From Baffinella frigidus (Eukaryota > Cryptophyceae > Cryptomonadales > Baffinellaceae): a stretch of DNA of 15,313 bases. The translations under genes were made by a program, and so were the position numbers. Below, piece after piece: positions 6,612 to 12,405 of this stretch. The notes below the pieces were generated by a model that made no database searches, was not told the origin of the DNA, and saw only the letters and a list, made by a program, of their open reading frames with translations. The stretch is taken from assembly GCA_026770585.1 (NCBI GenBank), contig MU648310.1, positions 1-15,313 of the forward strand, read 5' to 3'. Every line of letters starts with the position of its first letter. The stretch's first letter is position 1.

Positions 6612-7127
6612 ATGGTCTACGGTATGAAGAAGCATCACGTGGTGCGCCCTCCGCATGCAAACGTCGGCTACTACGGCACCCGCAACGAGGGTACTTGTCC
6701 GTCTGGAAACACGGAGCACGACTACGGCATGTACATCAACGTCATGTTGCACGACTGCAAGTTTCAGCGGATGATCGACGGGCGGTGGGTCGAGGCTGTG
6801 ATCGACGTACACGAGGGCGGCGAAACCCTCCTCCTCGCACTGGACTGCATCGCAGAGTTCTACTTCGAACCTCGGAGCTACGGAGACCTGCACCTTCGCT
6901 CGCCAATCGTCGCACAGGCGTGTGCGCAGCTCATCGGCATGGCGGCGCCACGGACTGTCGCGCAATTCGTACTGCCCATCATCAACGACGTGATCAACGG
7001 AGTTGGAATCGCCGGGCTGGAGACCATCCTGTACGTCAAGTCGAAGCCGATGTACGCACCCGAATACGCCGAGTTGATCGATGCCACCGCCCACCAAATC
7101 GCCGAAGCGTTTCCCGCCGACCCGTAG
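6612..7127 (+). CDS. Hypothetical protein, N-terminal part of an amber-interrupted gene
   Basis: The first ATG is at 6612, directly after CAG, so translation may really begin in an upstream exon; the frame is open back to 6549 or earlier. It gives 171 residues ending FPADP at TAG 7125-7127. The chain looks like one globular alpha/beta domain, with segments such as GYYGTRNEGTC, DYGMYINVMLHD, ALDCIAEFYFEP and FVLPIINDVINGVGIAG. I recognise no family. The same frame resumes immediately after the TAG with natural sequence (IYEVSPANFYYLVDR), so this is probably the first part of a longer protein. TAG is a normal stop in at least four other genes here, so a genome-wide code change is unlikely. The GC-rich codons resemble the SET gene. 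Confidence 0.65.
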   Translation: MVYGMKKHHVVRPPHANVGYYGTRNEGTCPSGNTEHDYGMYINVMLHDCKFQRMIDGRWVEAVIDVHEGGETLLLALDCIAEFYFEPRSYGDLHLRSPIVAQACAQLIGMAAPRTVAQFVLPIINDVINGVGIAGLETILYVKSKPMYAPEYAELIDATAHQIAEAFPADP

Positions 7128-7999
7128 ATCTACGAAGTGAGCCCTGCGAACTTTTACTATCTTGTGGACCGTGACAACCTGTGGGACAGCGGGGTTTCGC
7201 AAGAGCGTGACATGGTGGACAACGAGCTTACCCCTGCGTTGCCATCGGGGGACGAGGAGGATGAGGAGATCCTCAAGGAAAAGCAGTTGCAGATCACCTT
7301 GAACGACTTCAACACGTGTGCTGTGTGCAAACCGCCAAAGAACTGTACCGCACTGCCTGCGGTAGCGTACGCCGCGCCACCCACCGCGCCACCCACCGCG
7401 CCACACACCAAGCCCCGCGCATCCCTCGCCACGGACAAGGCGCAAGCCGCTGGTGGCCCTTCTGGGAAGAACATCGAGTCGGCCGCGGGTGGCGCTGCAC
7501 AGCCCAAGAACACCGCGCCGTCTTCGGGTGCCAAGAAGGGTGCTGCTGCGGCCGCCGGTGGTGCTTCGTCTAAGAACATCCCTACGGCTTCGAGTGCCAA
7601 GAAAGACGCTACTACGGCCGCCGGTGGTGCTTCGTCCAAGGACATCCCTACGGCTTCGAGTGCCAAGAAGGACGCTGCGGCCGCTGCACCGCCCAAGAAG
7701 AACCCCCCTGCCTCCCCAGCGAAGAAGCGCCAAACTGCAGACGACTTCCTCCTCTCTGGCCAGTCAACGCGCTTCAACAACAAGAAGCGCACAACAACGC
7801 AGCCAACGGTATGAGATGTCCTCCATACACTTTACTTTGATTGACTGGTATTGTTTTACACTGCAAATTATTATTGTGTGTGTAATTAACAAAATATAAG
7901 TTCAACTCCCCACAACAGCTCTTCGATCCTGCCGCGCCCAACCAGGGCGCCTCCAAGGGTTCCGACGCGTCAAAGAAGAAGCGTAAGGGTGGAGTGTAA
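7128..7999 (+). CDS. C-terminal part: acidic then Ala/Lys-rich tail ending in NLS, spliced
   Basis: In the same frame as the preceding ORF, 227 codons run from 7128 to 7808 and 26 more follow in a second exon, 7919-7999. The order is a short globular lead (FYYLVDRDNLW), an acidic run (DEEDEEI), a Cys pair (CAVCKPPKNC), a Pro/Thr/Ala stretch, an Ala/Lys/Ser-rich region with imperfect 21-22-residue repeats, and a final KKKRKGGV that matches a classical monopartite nuclear localisation signal. The Ala/Lys composition resembles linker histones or histone-like viral proteins, which suggests DNA or chromatin binding. The only in-frame initiator near the start is a GTG at 7137, so it is probably read as part of the upstream frame by readthrough, or is decaying. 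Confidence 0.6.
7551..7679 (+). repeat. Tandem 63-66-bp coding repeats
   Basis: Two units (7551-7616 and 7617-7679) encode variants of AAGGASSKNIPTASSAKKDA. A more diverged unit precedes them at about 7485-7550. Unit lengths are multiples of three. The repeats account for most of the Ala/Lys/Ser-rich tail. Confidence 0.7.
7809..7918 (+). other. Spliceosomal intron, 110 nt
   Basis: The donor reads ACG-GTATGA at 7808/7809 and the acceptor CCCACAACAG at 7918. TTAAC at 7886-7890 fits a branch point about 29 nt before the acceptor. The segment is strongly AT-rich inside a GC-rich gene. Splicing is phase 0, avoids the TGA at 7812, and extends the protein by 26 residues that end in a nuclear-localisation-like signal and a TAA. 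Composition, signals and the gain of a sensible terminus all agree. Confidence 0.8.
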
Positions 8000-8263
8000 G
8001 ACGTGGGTCAACGGAGAGGTGTAGTCTGCATCGCGAGACGCTGTGGGTCGGAGATACCTTCTCGGTTGTGTCGGTGGCTCCCCTAGGTGCCCGCGGAGCT
8101 TGAAGAAACCGGATTAGGATAGTGGGGTGGAAAGGATGGATGGTGTAGTGTTTCATCACACAGGGAGGAAATTCCATTGTGTGAAGTTATGTGAAGACAC
8201 CTGACACATATACTTTGACCTGTACGTACATTCATTCACTCCACGGTTTCAATTTCGCAAACC

Positions 8264-8395
8264 ATGGTTGCATCCAAGATAGCGATGTCGCCATCTTCGT
8301 ATTCGTCTCTTTTGTCGTCCGTTATAGCATCGTGTGAGGATGTCGAACAGTTTTTGCGCATGCGACGCGGCATGTGTGTCAATGATATCCAATAA
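8264..8395 (+). pseudogene. Ankyrin-like fragment ending at an in-frame TAA
   Basis: An ATG at 8264 gives 43 codons ending at TAA 8393-8395. The last part (CEDVEQFLRMRRGMCVNDIQ) and the sequence after the stop in the same frame (NDESPLYSLNIQG) together look like one weak ankyrin repeat, with VEQFL matching the usual V-x-x-LL and ESPLYSL matching the TPLHLA turn. The frame then stays open to 8986. This suggests a longer gene interrupted by one stop. The likeness is by eye and weak. Confidence 0.3.
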
Positions 8396-8500
8396 AACGA
8401 TGAATCTCCTTTATACAGCTTGAATATTCAAGGTACTCAATTGAGTAGTTCCAGGCAAACAGACACTTCATATACACAATTTCAAAACCGTCGGCAATAC

Positions 8501-8986
8501 ATGGATAAATCTTCAAACTCAGCTCTCGATGCAGAGCCAGTCGCGATACAGGAAAGTCTTCTAATTCCTGACATTGACTCCAAATCACTTACAGGGATTA
8601 TGATAACAGAAGGACTAATGGACTTTCACGGCGACTCCGTTGGTAAAAAGAAAAGTTGGATGGTTGCAGAGGTTAATTTGATGAAGCCTGAAGTGCAGGC
8701 ATATCTCATTCGAAACATCAGTGAAACCACTAGGATCGAAGGATGTTGGTTTGCAGAAAAAATCAATGAAGGAAACGACACCAGATGGTTTGTTGGTAGA
8801 ATCATACAAAGCAAGTGGCATACAGGAAAAGATTTGGTCATGACGGTTCAGTATCCAGGGTTGAAGGTTGGTAAAAGTGAAGACGGACTTGGTGGAATAA
8901 ATATTCACCCGAGTGTGGTTGTGAAACTGACTACCGATGTGAATCCACCCATCACAGATACAAAAAAAATAAAACCTCTGGACTGA
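8501..8986 (+). CDS. Hypothetical domain upstream of, and probably fused to, the zinc fingers
   Basis: The first ATG after the TAA is at 8501, giving 161 residues to TGA 8984-8986. The frame is open further back to 8396. Residues from about 85 onward (CWFAEKINEG, RWFVGRIIQSKWH, VMTVQYPGLK, then VVVKL) suggest a small beta-barrel of Tudor/PWWP/SH3-like character, which would fit a chromatin protein, but I cannot assign it firmly. The zinc-finger frame, one base back, is open from 8881 to 9582 and overlaps this ORF by about 106 nt. An A8 run at 8962-8969 lies in the overlap. The two ORFs are therefore likely halves of one protein, joined by -1 slippage or split by a base-count error. Confidence 0.6.
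   Translation: MDKSSNSALDAEPVAIQESLLIPDIDSKSLTGIMITEGLMDFHGDSVGKKKSWMVAEVNLMKPEVQAYLIRNISETTRIEGCWFAEKINEGNDTRWFVGRIIQSKWHTGKDLVMTVQYPGLKVGKSEDGLGGINIHPSVVVKLTTDVNPPITDTKKIKPLD
8962..8969 (+). other. A8 run: candidate -1 slippage site
   Basis: In the frame of the 8501 ORF the run reads A-AAA-AAA, the X-XXY-YYZ form of a -1 slippery heptamer. A shift here enters the zinc-finger frame just before the first finger (8998-9060). I did not find a clear downstream pseudoknot or stem by eye. A simple homopolymer-length error would have the same effect. Confidence 0.4.
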
Positions 8987-9048
8987 AGCCATTTGAATGT
9001 GAAACATGCAACACGTTTTTCTCGGGCAAGGATGTCCTGAAACGGCAC

Positions 9049-9582
9049 ATGTTGATACATCTCGAAAAGTCACATATATGTACGATGTGTGAAAAGGCGT
9101 TCTCGAATACTGATGTCCTGGAAACGCATATGTTGGTACATACAAGGGAGAAGTCGCATGTATGTGGGGTATGCGAAAAAGCGTTTTCCACCGCATACGA
9201 ACTGACATCGCACCTGAGATACCACGATTTTGAAAGACCCTACACATGCAAGGAATGTGGCGCGGCGTTTAAGGTTAGTACGGATCTTAATCGGCATATG
9301 AAGATACATATGCGGACAAACGAACCAACAGACAGACCTCATGAATGTGAAATATGCAAAAAAGCGTTTTTCACATCATACGATTTGAATGCACACATGA
9401 TTGTTCACGAGGACCATAGAGCTTTCATTTGTGATACATGTGGACATGGTTCCAAGACGATTGGTCATCTCAGAGTTCATATGTTGACACATACTGGAGA
9501 GAAAAAACATGTCTGCGAGCTATGTGGAAAATCGTTCGCGCAGTCAGATACACTCAAGAAGCACATGCGGACGCATGCATGA
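9049..9582 (+). CDS. C2H2 zinc-finger array protein
   Basis: From the first ATG at 9049 there are 177 residues with six complete C2H2 fingers. Each has C-x2-C-x12-H-x3-H, for example CELCGKSFAQSDTLKKHMRTH, with a classical TGEKK linker before the last. The open frame reaches back to 8881 and encodes a seventh, perfect finger at 8998-9060 (CETC ... RHMLIH) that contains the ATG itself. A start at 9049 would therefore cut a finger in half, which argues that translation really enters from upstream. Arrays of this kind bind DNA in a sequence-specific way in the nucleus. Finger 6 (CDTCGHGSK) lacks the usual Phe. The stop lies in a hairpin and AATAAA follows at 9653. The domain call is firm; the DNA target is unknown. 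Confidence 0.9.
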   Translation: MLIHLEKSHICTMCEKAFSNTDVLETHMLVHTREKSHVCGVCEKAFSTAYELTSHLRYHDFERPYTCKECGAAFKVSTDLNRHMKIHMRTNEPTDRPHECEICKKAFFTSYDLNAHMIVHEDHRAFICDTCGHGSKTIGHLRVHMLTHTGEKKHVCELCGKSFAQSDTLKKHMRTHA

Positions 9583-9590
9583 TATGCATG
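9574..9590 (+). terminator. Hairpin spanning the zinc-finger gene stop
   Basis: CATGCAT-GAT-ATGCATG forms a perfect 7-bp stem with a 3-nt loop, and the TGA (9580-9582) lies within it. It resembles the hairpins after the stops of the SET gene and the gene ending at 10172. Confidence 0.35.
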
Positions 9591-9609
9591 TTGTCCATAG
9601 GCGCGTGAT

Positions 9610-9804
9610 TCACTCACGGGAGTTGGGTGGTCGGTGTAGAGACATGTAATTCAATAAATCGGCAAAACACGTCTGTATGCTGTCGGTGTAGTGTACATAG
9701 TGGGTGGTGGGATGTGCAGAGATGCATTGCCGATCCTCCCGAACCGATCCTATCATATACCCACATTTCACATAATTCCTGTACCGACTGTTAATCAATG
9801 CCAT
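9610..9804 (-). CDS. Possible small hypothetical ORF (64 aa)
   Basis: An ATG at 9804 opens 64 codons (MALINSRYRNYVKCGYMIGS and onward, ending PPNSRE). Composition is protein-like and no other gene covers the span, but there is no recognised domain or promoter motif. It lies antisense to the 3' tail of the zinc-finger transcript, including its AATAAA, and starts next to the tRNA-like element. It could be real or chance. Confidence 0.25.
   Translation of the reverse strand: MALINSRYRNYVKCGYMIGSVREDRQCISAHPTTHYVHYTDSIQTCFADLLNYMSLHRPPNSRE
9653..9658 (+). terminator. AATAAA of the zinc-finger gene
   Basis: AATAAA lies 70 nt after the TGA at 9580-9582, on the right strand for polyadenylation of the zinc-finger transcript. 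Confidence 0.4.
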
Positions 9805-9806
9805 GA

Positions 9807-9868
9807 TGGCCTAGTGGTGTAGTGCCACGCCCCAAATCCAGTTTGGTAGTGGTGGGTTCGAGCCCCAC
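9807..9868 (+). tRNA. tRNA-like element with good A and B boxes (degenerate, CCA anticodon)
   Basis: TGGCCTAGTGG (9807-9817) fits the RNA polymerase III A box and GGTTCGAGCCC (9855-9865) fits the B box. Their spacing matches a tRNA. The T arm GTGGG-TTCGAGC-CCCAC is perfect, the D arm pairs TGGC with GCCA, and an anticodon arm CCAA...TTGG holds loop ATCCAGT, giving anticodon CCA (Trp). No acceptor stem can be paired and two extra bases separate the D and anticodon arms. It is more likely a tRNA pseudogene, a SINE-like head or a Pol III promoter than a working tRNA. Confidence 0.4.
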
Positions 9869-9895
9869 CAAAACATACAAACACACAAAACCATC

Positions 9896-9967
9896 GGACG
9901 TGTCATATAACAGTTATTATACCAGACTTATGATCTGGTCATTTGGGTGCAATTCCCAACATGTCTA
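9896..9967 (+). tRNA. Degenerate cloverleaf, tRNA-Ile(UAU)-like
   Basis: The 72 nt fold by hand into a full cloverleaf of standard lengths. The acceptor GGACGTG pairs with CATGTCT (7 bp, two G-U). The D stem is only 3 bp, with A14 and A21 kept. The anticodon stem CCAGA/TCTGG is perfect, with loop CTTATGA (U33, anticodon TAT, G37). The variable loop has 4 nt. The T stem TTGGG/CCCAA is perfect, with loop TGCAATT. G18-G19 are missing and position 55 is G, so normal D-T loop contact and the A box are lost. It may be a relic, a mimic, or transcribed from the upstream A/B boxes. Confidence 0.35.
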
Positions 9968-10033
9968 TTCATTTTTTGTACCAGATGGCACCGGATTCCG
10001 GTGGGGTGCTAAGATGAATGTGTTGAATTCCAT
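9965..10033 (-). pseudogene. Truncated copy of the small MELN ORF
   Basis: An ATG at 10033 opens 22 codons (MEFNTFILAPHRNPVPSGTK and NE) ending at TAG 9965-9967. It aligns with the start of the 57-residue ORF at 11832 (MELNTSTITPHQNPVQSSTK). Flanking DNA is also similar, including the T6 run and the AAATC before the ATG. It is a decayed duplicate lying after the homologous 3' end of the gene at 10172. Confidence 0.5.
9972..9977 (+). terminator. T6 run, possible Pol III terminator
   Basis: Six T begin 4 nt after the discriminator position of the second tRNA-like element. This is a good Pol III stop, but the homologous sequence near 11767-11772 also carries a T6 run without a tRNA-like element, so the run may predate any such use. 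Confidence 0.35.
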
Positions 10034-10111
10034 TTTTTGATTTGAACCTCTCTACACACACATATATAATTGTTTATCAGTCCAAATGCAGCGAGTTCCA
10101 GTCTCAATATG

Positions 10112-10257
10112 AACACGTTTACTCAAACACCACACAGCCAACCTAAAAGTAGCTACTTTTTGTTCTATCATCTAACGACGGCGCGACGCCTTGCGCTCGG
10201 TTTCGATGCCTTCGGTATCGGCTTTTCTCTTCAAATCGACCTTGGACATGAAGTTGG
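10112..10257. repeat. Direct repeat copy 1 (gene tail plus 3' flank)
   Basis: It pairs with 11843-11984. Identical or near-identical parts include the 26-bp block at 10112-10137 (same as 11843-11868) and about 50 bp of coding tail near 10206-10257 (matching 11931-11982), which encodes MSKVDLKRKADT. The middle carries a perfect palindrome here that is degraded in the other copy. Confidence 0.75.
10145..10160 (-). terminator. 16-bp palindrome after the stop at 10172
   Basis: AAAAGTAGCTACTTTT is a perfect palindrome 11 nt past the TAG of the gene at 10172-11659. In the duplicated copy near 11876-11892 the palindrome is broken and overlaps the TAA of the shorter paralogue. It fits a hairpin 3'-end signal like that at 4014-4032. 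Confidence 0.4.
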
Positions 10258-11659
10258 GCGGCAGCGCGGTCTGTGCCTTGATCAATGCAACCCGCTGTGA
10301 CTCGCTTATCACATGTTCTACACGAACAGGATGGTTCACGGTACATGATGTCCCTCGACCACCTGTAATACAGGTGACAATGTCTTCACCATTTACTGTA
10401 TTGGTTCGCGATACGACTGAAACATTCTTGAGAATCGTTATACCGAACATGAATTTTGGAGATTTGTCGTTTGTTTTTTTCATATATTTCATATCCACTT
10501 TCCGGAAAGTGAGTTCACTGTTACCTTGTCCGGATATCTTCCACAGTCGATGTCGTCCAATTTCTAAAAAGCCAAACAGTAACTGAAATGCAGACTCGAT
10601 GGTTGTCACATCAGCAAAAGACCCGCACGCCATGATGGGGCAATAAACAAGCTCTAGGTCCTTGAAAGCTTTGTCACCGAACTTGAATCTTTTGTTCGTA
10701 TCTGCATGTGTCAACACGGGGATGTTATCAGCATTTCGCAACAAGAACCGGACGCACTCCGCATTTGCACCGCCGACATCAGCAGCCCCCCTCAAAATCA
10801 GTGCATACATTGCGGAGTTTGATTTTCCATTCCAAAATGCCGTTCGAAGTGTCATACCCAACGTATCAAATATCAATTTTCCTACTTTAGAATCGGTGTC
10901 ATCAATGAGACAGAGGATGAATGAAAATGCGGCTTCGTCTGATAACCGTTCAGTACCAACATTGATCGCATTGTCTATGATAAACTGTTCCACATTCATA
11001 GCTTTCAACTTGAGCGACTTCTCTCGATGTTTCAAATCTCTCTTTCTTGAACACTCTTTGCCTTTGGGGGTTTGGGCACGAGTCGCGGCCAGTGTAGCTT
11101 GTCGAATGCGATTGCTTGTGTCCTTTGCAATTATTTCACGTTCTTCGGGGGTTCTGGCACTCTCTGTCTTGCGATAAATCACTCGGATAGTCTCATGTTT
11201 TCTAAAATATGCACGAGCTGTTTTGTGTTGGATTTTCGTTTTGTTGGTTCCGTCTTCGTTCAGACCAGCAGCGTGTTTCCAAGCATGTGCTCTAGCATTA
11301 CCTTTTATTTCGGGCTTCCATGTTGAAGGGGGTGTGAGATCTTTTTTGATCACCGCGTTTCCACCGTTGAGATCTACTGGAACACCGGTTCTAACCCTGG
11401 CTGCAAGACGGCTGGCAGTGCGTTTTTTTTCAGATTGGTCCAGTATTTTTTGGTCTGCAGTCGTTACTTCACTCACGTGCTTCTTTTTTATGATGCGAAT
11501 TTTGTCGTTGGTACGAACGATGTTGCGCATTGCTGCGTGTGTCCCTCTGGATTTGTCGTTTCCATCTGGTGTCTTTCCTGCTGCATATTTCCACGGATGT
11601 ATTCTCAAATCTCCTGTTAGTTCCGGCCTCCAAGTGACAGGAGGGGGTTCTGGTTCCAT
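10172..11659 (-). CDS. Hypothetical protein with two Trp/His/Gly modules and a basic tail
   Basis: From the ATG at 11659 the product has 495 residues; two GTG codons precede it. Residues 6-60 and 110-163 are two copies of one module with the pattern PP-x-TW-(R/K)-PE, R-x-H-x-WK, AAG, DG, K, H, then a basic R-x-I-(R/K) end. A basic helical linker follows (about 165-210, many Arg and Lys). The rest (about 215-470) looks like one globular alpha/beta domain. The end, MSKVDLKRKADT followed by KASRRR, is strongly basic and NLS-like. I do not recognise the family. The charge suggests nucleic-acid binding. A third module and the same tail occur in the short neighbour at 11874-12296. The start codon overlaps the stop of the small ORF upstream (TGATG). 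Confidence 0.85.
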   Translation of the reverse strand: MEPEPPPVTWRPELTGDLRIHPWKYAAGKTPDGNDKSRGTHAAMRNIVRTNDKIRIIKKKHVSEVTTADQKILDQSEKKRTASRLAARVRTGVPVDLNGGNAVIKKDLTPPSTWKPEIKGNARAHAWKHAAGLNEDGTNKTKIQHKTARAYFRKHETIRVIYRKTESARTPEEREIIAKDTSNRIRQATLAATRAQTPKGKECSRKRDLKHREKSLKLKAMNVEQFIIDNAINVGTERLSDEAAFSFILCLIDDTDSKVGKLIFDTLGMTLRTAFWNGKSNSAMYALILRGAADVGGANAECVRFLLRNADNIPVLTHADTNKRFKFGDKAFKDLELVYCPIMACGSFADVTTIESAFQLLFGFLEIGRHRLWKISGQGNSELTFRKVDMKYMKKTNDKSPKFMFGITILKNVSVVSRTNTVNGEDIVTCITGGRGTSCTVNHPVRVEHVISESQRVALIKAQTALPPNFMSKVDLKRKADTEGIETERKASRRR

Positions 11660-11832
11660 CACCACACACGAATGCCACAGTTTCCGATCCGGTTGTGATT
11701 CTCGGATATCTGTACCATTTCAACGATATTTTTTATTATATTTCCGTCGGGGTATTTCACATAATGTTTATTTTTTGTACTAGATTGTACCGGATTCTGG
11801 TGTGGTGTTATGGTGGACGTGTTGAGCTCCAT
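11659..11832 (-). CDS. Small ORF abutting the large gene (57 aa; possible uORF)
   Basis: An ATG at 11832 gives 57 residues ending GIRVW. Its TGA shares one base with the ATG of the large gene (TGATG). The peptide has a plain mixed composition, with one clear stretch (HYVKYPDGNIIKNIVEMVQI). A truncated homologue lies at 9965-10033 at the same place after the other copy of the repeat, which supports it as a real ancestral ORF. AACGTGTT sits 10 nt upstream. It could be a regulatory upstream ORF, the first cistron of a coupled pair, or an eroded N-terminus of the large protein. Confidence 0.5.
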   Translation of the reverse strand: MELNTSTITPHQNPVQSSTKNKHYVKYPDGNIIKNIVEMVQISENHNRIGNCGIRVW

Positions 11833-11842
11833 TTTCGATTTA

Positions 11843-11984
11843 AACACGTTTACTCAAACACCACACAGACATCTTAGAAAGTAGCCACGTTTTGTTCTAC
11901 TCTACAGACACACACCTCGCGCTCAGTCCAGATGCCGAAGGTATCGGCTTTTCTCTTCAAATCGACCTTGGACATGAGTTTGGT
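11843..11984. repeat. Direct repeat copy 2 (gene tail plus 3' flank)
   Basis: This is the partner of 10112-10257. The 26-bp block 11843-11868 is identical to 10112-10137, and the coding tail near 11931-11982 is nearly identical to 10206-10257. Together with the two MELN ORFs it shows tandem duplication of a module, tail and spacer unit. Confidence 0.75.
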
Positions 11985-12296
11985 CTCTTCTCTCTTACGA
12001 ATTTTTATACGAGCTTCTGCATGCGACTCACTTGGTTTTTCGCTGCCGTCCGGGTTATTGCCTGCAATATATTTCCAAGTGTGGTTTCGCATATCGAATT
12101 TTAACCATGGCCTCCACGAGCCAGGTGGTGGTTTTATCATGTCCGATTCGTCGGACATGATTTTCTGTGCCAGCATATGCTTTTCACATGCAAGGACCAG
12201 ATCGGTTTTACTCCCAATTGAGGATAGTGCTCCGTCTGTTGTGGGAGCCGCACCCAATCCCAAAAAGCCACGCATAAAAGCTTGTTCTGATTCCAT
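11874..12296 (-). CDS. Short paralogue with one Trp/His/Gly module
   Basis: The first ATG is at 12296 (140 residues); the frame also contains a GTG just before it. Residues 1-55 are unique (MESEQAFMRGFLGLGAAP). Residues 56-100 are one copy of the module (SWRPWLKFDMRNHTWKYIAG, then NPDG and H-x-EAR). Residues 108-120 repeat the MSKVDLKRKADT tail of the neighbour. The second module and central domain of the neighbour are absent, as if deleted internally. After the tail the end differs (VCVCRVEQNVATF), because the frame runs into the degraded palindrome. It may still be functional, keeping a presumed binding module plus a basic tail, and could compete with the long form. Confidence 0.75.
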   Translation of the reverse strand: MESEQAFMRGFLGLGAAPTTDGALSSIGSKTDLVLACEKHMLAQKIMSDESDMIKPPPGSWRPWLKFDMRNHTWKYIAGNNPDGSEKPSESHAEARIKIRKREETKLMSKVDLKRKADTFGIWTEREVCVCRVEQNVATF

Positions 12297-12359
12297 CACG
12301 GTGTTGTTATGTAAGATAATTTAATGACCACATGTAATACAGAGGAAGAAATCCCACCG

Positions 12360-12383
12360 ACAACACGTACACCGACAACACGA
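12360..12383 (-). promoter_or_regulatory. Two ACGTGTTGT-type motifs, 15 bp apart
   Basis: On the minus strand TCGTGTTGT (12375-12383) and ACGTGTTGT (12360-12368) both continue into CGG. The nearer copy ends 63 nt before the ATG at 12296. The doubled arrangement resembles the cluster before the ankyrin gene at 13290. Confidence 0.5.
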
Positions 12384-12405
12384 ATTTTACTGAGTCACGT
12401 TACAT

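Noticed and set aside
6231-7733. A 500-codon minus-strand ORF opposite the GC-rich gene
   Set aside because: It is rich in Arg, Gly, Leu and Val with shadow-like runs of the plus-strand repeats. The plus strand has acidic and Lys/Ala blocks, a good intron and a sensible C-terminus, so the minus ORF is an antisense shadow.
7137-7814. An independent gene starting at GTG 7137 and ending at TGA 7812
   Set aside because: GTG starts are rare in eukaryotic systems, and the frame continues in phase from upstream and across a good intron, so it is better read as the second half of one gene.
9822-10040. A 72-codon plus-strand ORF
   Set aside because: It crosses both tRNA-like elements and the antisense MEFN remnant, starts at a non-ATG codon, and has no homologue in the duplicated copy.
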